From positions 1 through 16,182 of the forward strand of contig DATCCR010000154.1 in the NCBI GenBank assembly GCA_036511155.1: a stretch of DNA of 16,182 nucleotides. The letters run 5' to 3'. Both the position numbers and the translations under genes were made by a program. Shown piece after piece: positions 13,621 through 16,182 of the stretch. This stretch comes from Bog-756 sp036511155 (lineage in GTDB: Bacteria; Actinomycetota; Acidimicrobiia; Acidimicrobiales; RAAP-2). The stretch's first letter is position 1. Each line of letters starts with the position of its first letter. A model generated the notes under the pieces. The model had not been told where the DNA came from. It did no database searches and saw only the letters and a list, made by a program, of their open reading frames with translations.

Positions 13621-14307
13621 ATGTCGACCACCGCCACCACGGGCCACGACGACCCGGCCGCGGCGGCCGGGGCCAGGCCGGCCCGCCGCCTCACGGCGGA
13701 CGCCCGGCGCCGCCAGCTGTTCGACGTGGCGCTGTCGCTGTTCGCGGAACACGGCTACTCGGCCACCACCATGGACGACATCGCCGAGGCGGCCGGCGTC
13801 ACCAAGCCACTGGTGTACCAGCACTTCGAGTCCAAGCGGGCCCTCTACCTCGAGCTGCTCGACGTGGTCTCCCACGAGTTGATCGACCGCATCGTCCAGT
13901 CGACGGCGGCCGCCGAGGGGCCGCGTCAGCAGGTGGAGTTCGGCTTCGCCGGGTACTTCGAGCTGATGGTCGACAACGAGCTGGCCTTCCGGCTCCTGTA
14001 CGGGCGGGACGCCCCCGACGACGCCGAGCTGGGTGCCGCGCTCCACCGGGTGGAGGAGACCATCGCCCAGGCGATCGACCCGCTCATCGCCGCCGGCCTC
14101 GACCCCGAGCACCGGCTGCTCCTGGCCCACGCCGTGGTCGGCATGGCCGAGGGGGCCAGCCGCCACTGGCTGGACGCCCACGGCCGAAGTGCCGACGGCG
14201 CCGATGCGTCGGTGGATCAGATCGACCGCAAGGCCGAGGCGACACGCCTGGCCGCGCAGCTGGCCGACTTCGCGTGGGCCGGCCTGCGTCAGGTCCACCG
14301 CATCTGA
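13621..14307 (+). CDS. TetR/AcrR-family transcriptional regulator
   Basis: DNA-binding repressor-type protein of 228 residues, with a disordered Ala/Gly-rich N terminus (1-22). The TetR helix-turn-helix follows: RRRQLFDVALSLFAEHGYSA (29-48), TTMDDIAEAAGVTKPLVYQHF (49-69) and the closing ESKRALYLELL. The C-terminal half is helical and would hold a ligand pocket and the dimer interface; the ligand is unknown. ATG 13621 is chosen over ATG 13612 because the latter overlaps the -10 box. The 14-bp inverted repeat upstream of the -10 box suggests autoregulation. The next gene on the strand, starting 9 nt later, is a broken dienelactone hydrolase, which may once have been its co-transcribed partner. 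Confidence 0.9.
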   Translation: MSTTATTGHDDPAAAAGARPARRLTADARRRQLFDVALSLFAEHGYSATTMDDIAEAAGVTKPLVYQHFESKRALYLELLDVVSHELIDRIVQSTAAAEGPRQQVEFGFAGYFELMVDNELAFRLLYGRDAPDDAELGAALHRVEETIAQAIDPLIAAGLDPEHRLLLAHAVVGMAEGASRHWLDAHGRSADGADASVDQIDRKAEATRLAAQLADFAWAGLRQVHRI

Positions 14308-14316
14308 GGCGGCACG

Positions 14317-14504
14317 GTGGCCGACCGGCATCTCGATCTCGTCACCGGCGAAGGAACGATGCCCATGTTCGTCACCTTCCCGAGGAGGGCGGGCCTCATC
14401 TGGTGGTTCTCTTCTCCATGGACGCCCCGGGCGTGGGCGAGGAACTCCACGACATGTCAAGGCGACCGGGTACCGCCGGGTACGTCGTGGTGCTGCCAGG
14501 TTGA
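14317..14504 (+). pseudogene. Frameshifted, truncated dienelactone hydrolase family remnant
   Basis: The first frame, from GTG 14317, reads ADRHLDLVTGEGTMPMFVTFP, the usual start of dienelactone hydrolase-like alpha/beta hydrolases. At about 14382 the similarity moves to the -1 frame, where PEEGGPHLVVLF, SMDAPGVGEELHDMS and GTAGYVVVLPG continue the family pattern (consensus of the type VVLFYMDAPG, REELHDMARR, GYYVVLPNLYYR). A missing G after CCCG would explain the shift. The second frame stops at 14504. A short GLTLRR in the third frame may match the NLYYR that should follow. Only about 65 of roughly 250 residues remain; the catalytic Cys/Ser-Asp-His region is gone. Substitutions at conserved places (for example Pro in SRRPGTAG) suggest decay, not a sequencing error alone. 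Family recognition is from memory of the motif. Confidence 0.72.
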
Positions 14505-14591
14505 CGCTCAGGCGCAGTTCGTCGGGCGGCGTACCGAGCGCCTCCTCGGAACGCACCAGGACCTGCCGTGGCCGAAACCCGACCGAACAGG

Positions 14592-14597
14592 TAAGGT
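14592..14597 (+). promoter_or_regulatory. -10 box (TAAGGT) of a probable leaderless promoter for the DUF4395 gene
   Basis: TAAGGT is followed by 6 nt (ATCTGC) and GTG 14604. The region before it (14505-14591) shows no gene. No -35 hexamer is convincing. Confidence 0.55.
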
Positions 14598-14603
14598 ATC
14601 TGC

Positions 14604-15104
14604 GTGTTCACGTACCCCAACCCCGTCAACGACAACGTCGGCCGTGCCGTGGCCAGCGGGGTCGTCCTCATGTGCGTGGCGGCCATCGCCTTCGACCAGC
14701 CGTGGATCCTGATCCCGCTGACCTTCGGGTTCTGGGCCCGCGTCCTGGCCGGGCCGCGGTTCAGCCCGCTGGCCCTCCTCGCCTCCCGGGTGGTCGTCCC
14801 GTGGCTGGGCCGGGCCCCCAAGCCGGTCCCGGGACCGCCCAAGCGCTTCGCCCAGGGCATCGGCGTCGTCTTCTCGACCTCGGCCCTCATCCTGGCCTAC
14901 GGGTTCGGCCTCACCACCGCCGCCTGGGTCGTCGTGGCCATGCTGACCTGCGCCGCCTTCCTCGAGGCGGCATTCGGGATCTGCCTGGGCTGCAAGGCGT
15001 TCTCCCTCCTCATGCGGGCCGGGGTCATCCCCGAGTCGGTGTGCGAGGAGTGCGCCGACCTGTCCAAGCGCCATCCCCAGCTGGCCGACTCCGCCACCCG
15101 GTGA
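14604..15104 (+). CDS. DUF4395 domain membrane protein with two CxxC motifs
   Basis: Membrane protein of 166 residues. It opens with YPNPVNDNVGRAVASGVVL, the typical N-x-V-N-x-x-V-x-R start of DUF4395, has hydrophobic segments at about 14-29, 33-48, 84-102 and 104-122, and contains the family motif GICLGCKAF (C127, C130). A second pair, CEEC (C147, C150), follows in the hydrophilic tail. DUF4395 proteins often sit beside thioredoxin-like genes and may take part in thiol redox chemistry, but their function is not established. The GTG start agrees with a leaderless promoter 6 nt upstream. The GNAT gene follows after 22 nt and is probably in the same transcript. Confidence 0.82.
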   Translation: MFTYPNPVNDNVGRAVASGVVLMCVAAIAFDQPWILIPLTFGFWARVLAGPRFSPLALLASRVVVPWLGRAPKPVPGPPKRFAQGIGVVFSTSALILAYGFGLTTAAWVVVAMLTCAAFLEAAFGICLGCKAFSLLMRAGVIPESVCEECADLSKRHPQLADSATR

Positions 15105-15133
15105 CCGGGCCGGCTTCCCCCGCCCGGTGACCG
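15097..15133 (+). repeat. 11-nt direct repeat flanking the DUF4395/GNAT junction
   Basis: CCCGGTGACCG occurs at 15097-15107, covering the DUF4395 stop, and at 15123-15133, covering the GNAT GTG start. The first copy extends to the palindrome CCCGGTGACCGGG. It may be coincidental in GC-rich DNA. Confidence 0.35.
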
Positions 15134-15630
15134 ACGGGGCCGACACCCCGCCCGCAGTGGTCCGGCGGGCGGTACCCGAGGAGTACGACCGGCTGCGGTG
15201 GGTGGAGCTGGAGTCCGACAAGCTCATGGAGCAGGTCGGGATCGGACCGTTCCCCGTGGATGCCAACGATCGACTGGCCGGGTCTGCGGTCGTCTTCGCC
15301 GCGGGTGACCCGGCGGTGGGCTTCGTGAGCGTCCTCACGGTGGACCACGAGGCCCATGTCGACCAGTTGTCGGTGGTGCCCGACCGTGGCAGACGTGGCA
15401 TCGGCCGCGATCTGCTCGACGAAGTGATCCGCTGGGCGGGCCACGAGGGGCTGACGGGAGTGACCCTGACCACGTTCCGGGACGTGCCGTGGAACGCCCC
15501 CTTCTACCGACGGGTCGGGTTCGAGGTGGTCACCGAACCGGCGCCCGGGCTGGCTGTCGTCCGCCGCCACGAGCGGGACGCCGGACTCGATGCCATGGGC
15601 CCGCGGGTGGCCATGCGGCTGGCCCTGTAA
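15127..15630 (+). CDS. GNAT-family N-acetyltransferase
   Basis: Cytosolic acetyl-CoA-dependent acetyltransferase fold of 167 residues. Core beta strands are GFVSVLTVDHEAHVDQLSVVP (65-85). The acetyl-CoA pyrophosphate-binding motif is RGRRGIGRDLLDEVI (87-101), matching R/Q-x-x-G-x-G/A, and the closing NAPFYRRVGFEVV (123-135) is the usual motif B region with the catalytic-side tyrosine. DAMGPRVAMRLAL at the end is common in small GNATs of high-GC Gram-positives. The substrate is unknown. The GTG start gives a normal N terminus (VVRRAVPEEYDRLRWVE) about ten residues in. It is 22 nt downstream of DUF4395, with no own promoter seen. It converges with the phosphatase gene, with 9 nt between the stops. 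Confidence 0.85.
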   Translation: MTDGADTPPAVVRRAVPEEYDRLRWVELESDKLMEQVGIGPFPVDANDRLAGSAVVFAAGDPAVGFVSVLTVDHEAHVDQLSVVPDRGRRGIGRDLLDEVIRWAGHEGLTGVTLTTFRDVPWNAPFYRRVGFEVVTEPAPGLAVVRRHERDAGLDAMGPRVAMRLAL

Positions 15631-15639
15631 CGCCCCCGG

Positions 15640-16170
15640 TCAATCGAGCAGGGGCAGGAGCCGTGCACACAGGTCGGCCAGCTCCTCGGCACAGGACACG
15701 TAGACGATGTCCTCGCCCCCGGCCGGGTCCTCCACGTCCTCCCACGCACCGAGCTCCACCTCGGCCAGCCCCAAAGCGGCCAGGCGGTCGGCCAGAGGCG
15801 CAGGGCCCGGCGGCAGGTCGCGGACCAACCGCTTGATCGAGGCGGTCCGGTGGGCGGCGTCGGGGTGCTTGCGTCGGATGTAGGCCACGTGCTCGGCGGC
15901 CATAGCCAGGATCAGGACCGAGCCGTCGATGTCGGACTCGGTGACCTGGTGGCTGCGGTGGCCATCCGCGTTGTGACCCACCGACTCGAGGGCTGCCCGG
16001 GTGCGCCGGCTCATGGGTTGGCCCTCGATCACGTGGGTCCCCGCCGTCACGACGGGTAGCCGGGCGTCGCGCAGCATGGCCCCGGCCATCACCGAGCGCG
16101 CCGCGTTGCCGGTGCAGAGGGTGACCAGTAGCGGGTCGCCGGGAGGCGGCGTCGGGAGCGGGTGCGTCAT
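15640..16170 (-). CDS. Low-molecular-weight protein-tyrosine-phosphatase family protein
   Basis: Cytosolic protein of 176 residues. The P-loop near the N terminus is LCTGNAARSVMA, giving C19 and R25 in C-X5-R-S, and the general acid is D148 in EDVEDPAGGED, the D-P motif of the family. VTAGTHVIEGQPMSRRT (41-57) matches the TAGTxxxxGxPxxxR segment. It could dephosphorylate phosphotyrosine, for example on a glycan-export kinase, or act as a wall-sugar phosphatase; arsenate reductases share the fold, but the DP motif favours a phosphatase. ATG 16170 lies 12 nt from the window edge, so its promoter is not visible. TAGT-type tandem cysteines for arsenate reduction are absent. Confidence 0.85.
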   Translation of the reverse strand: MTHPLPTPPPGDPLLVTLCTGNAARSVMAGAMLRDARLPVVTAGTHVIEGQPMSRRTRAALESVGHNADGHRSHQVTESDIDGSVLILAMAAEHVAYIRRKHPDAAHRTASIKRLVRDLPPGPAPLADRLAALGLAEVELGAWEDVEDPAGGEDIVYVSCAEELADLCARLLPLLD

Positions 16171-16182
16171 GGCGTGTCCGAC

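Noticed and set aside
11545..14556. A 1003-codon minus-strand open frame ending in the hydratase-like gene
   Set aside because: Only the part from GTG 12390 is crotonase-like. The upstream part is antisense to the glycosyltransferase, TetR and hydrolase remnant and has no recognisable domain.
14317..14712. A 131-codon plus-strand frame as a novel small protein
   Set aside because: Only its first 22 codons are protein-like and belong to the broken dienelactone hydrolase; the rest runs out of frame through the DUF4395 start.
15097..15133. Direct repeat at the DUF4395/GNAT junction as an attachment or insertion site
   Set aside because: Only 11 nt, rich in G and C, with no integrase or mobile gene nearby; kept as a low-confidence repeat only.
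15640..16170. Arsenate reductase (ArsC, LMW-PTP fold) identity
   Set aside because: The protein keeps the phosphatase D-P general acid and lacks the additional cysteine pair used in thioredoxin-linked arsenate reduction; no ars genes are adjacent.
1..16182. tRNA, rRNA, CRISPR arrays, insertion sequences and phage genes
   Set aside because: Reading both strands showed no regularly spaced repeats, transposase motifs or terminal inverted repeats, and no intergenic space large enough for an rRNA; no cloverleaf was noticed in the gaps, though a dedicated tRNA scan was not possible.

Overview
This is a very GC-rich bacterial chromosome segment with dense genes and frequent GTG starts. Several genes appear to be leaderless, with a TANNNT -10 box 6-7 nt before the start codon. 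The gene set (SufR-like regulator plus cysteine desulfurase, MDR quinone oxidoreductase, System I cytochrome c maturation operon, DUF4395, LMW phosphatase) and base composition suggest a high-GC actinobacterium, most plausibly of the Acidimicrobiia type. That placement is inference from style and content, because no rRNA or marker gene is present.

Layout. At 2-1375 (+) are the 3' end of a SufR-like Fe-S regulator and a cysteine desulfurase, a small Fe-S/sulfur-mobilisation unit. It is followed by a C-rich, G-poor tract (1376-1450) and a leaderless NADPH:quinone oxidoreductase gene (1483-2454, +). A GC-rich hairpin at 2461-2498 separates this from the convergent minus-strand block. That block, read from right to left, is an enoyl-CoA hydratase-like gene (12390-11545), GDP-mannose 4,6-dehydratase (11497-10526), ccdA (10516-9593), and a complete heme-export/cytochrome c maturation operon ccmA-B-C-D-E-F-G-H (9507-2491). 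Most ccm junctions are 1-11 nt overlaps (ATGA, GTGA, TGATG), so the operon is probably translated as a coupled unit. The last gene is a CcmH-CcmI fusion.

From 12457 to 15630 on the plus strand, divergent from the hydratase gene, are a GT-B glycosyltransferase whose best start is an unusual ATC, a TetR regulator preceded by a 14-bp inverted repeat, a frameshifted and truncated dienelactone hydrolase remnant, a DUF4395 membrane protein with two CxxC motifs, and a GNAT acetyltransferase. A low-molecular-weight phosphatase gene (16170-15640, -) closes the window.

How the genes work together. CcmA/B/C/D load heme onto CcmE, and CcmF with CcmH/I ligates it to apocytochrome c. CcdA passes electrons across the membrane to the thioredoxin-like CcmG, which keeps the apocytochrome CxxCH thiols reduced. 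The other genes are ordinary housekeeping or accessory functions.

I did not find a clearly new defence or mobile system. The observations most worth checking are the decayed dienelactone hydrolase, the recurring leaderless-promoter signature and the ATC start it implies, the inverted repeat at the TetR promoter, the rut/G-quadruplex-like tract after the desulfurase, and active-site substitutions in the desulfurase and the hydratase.
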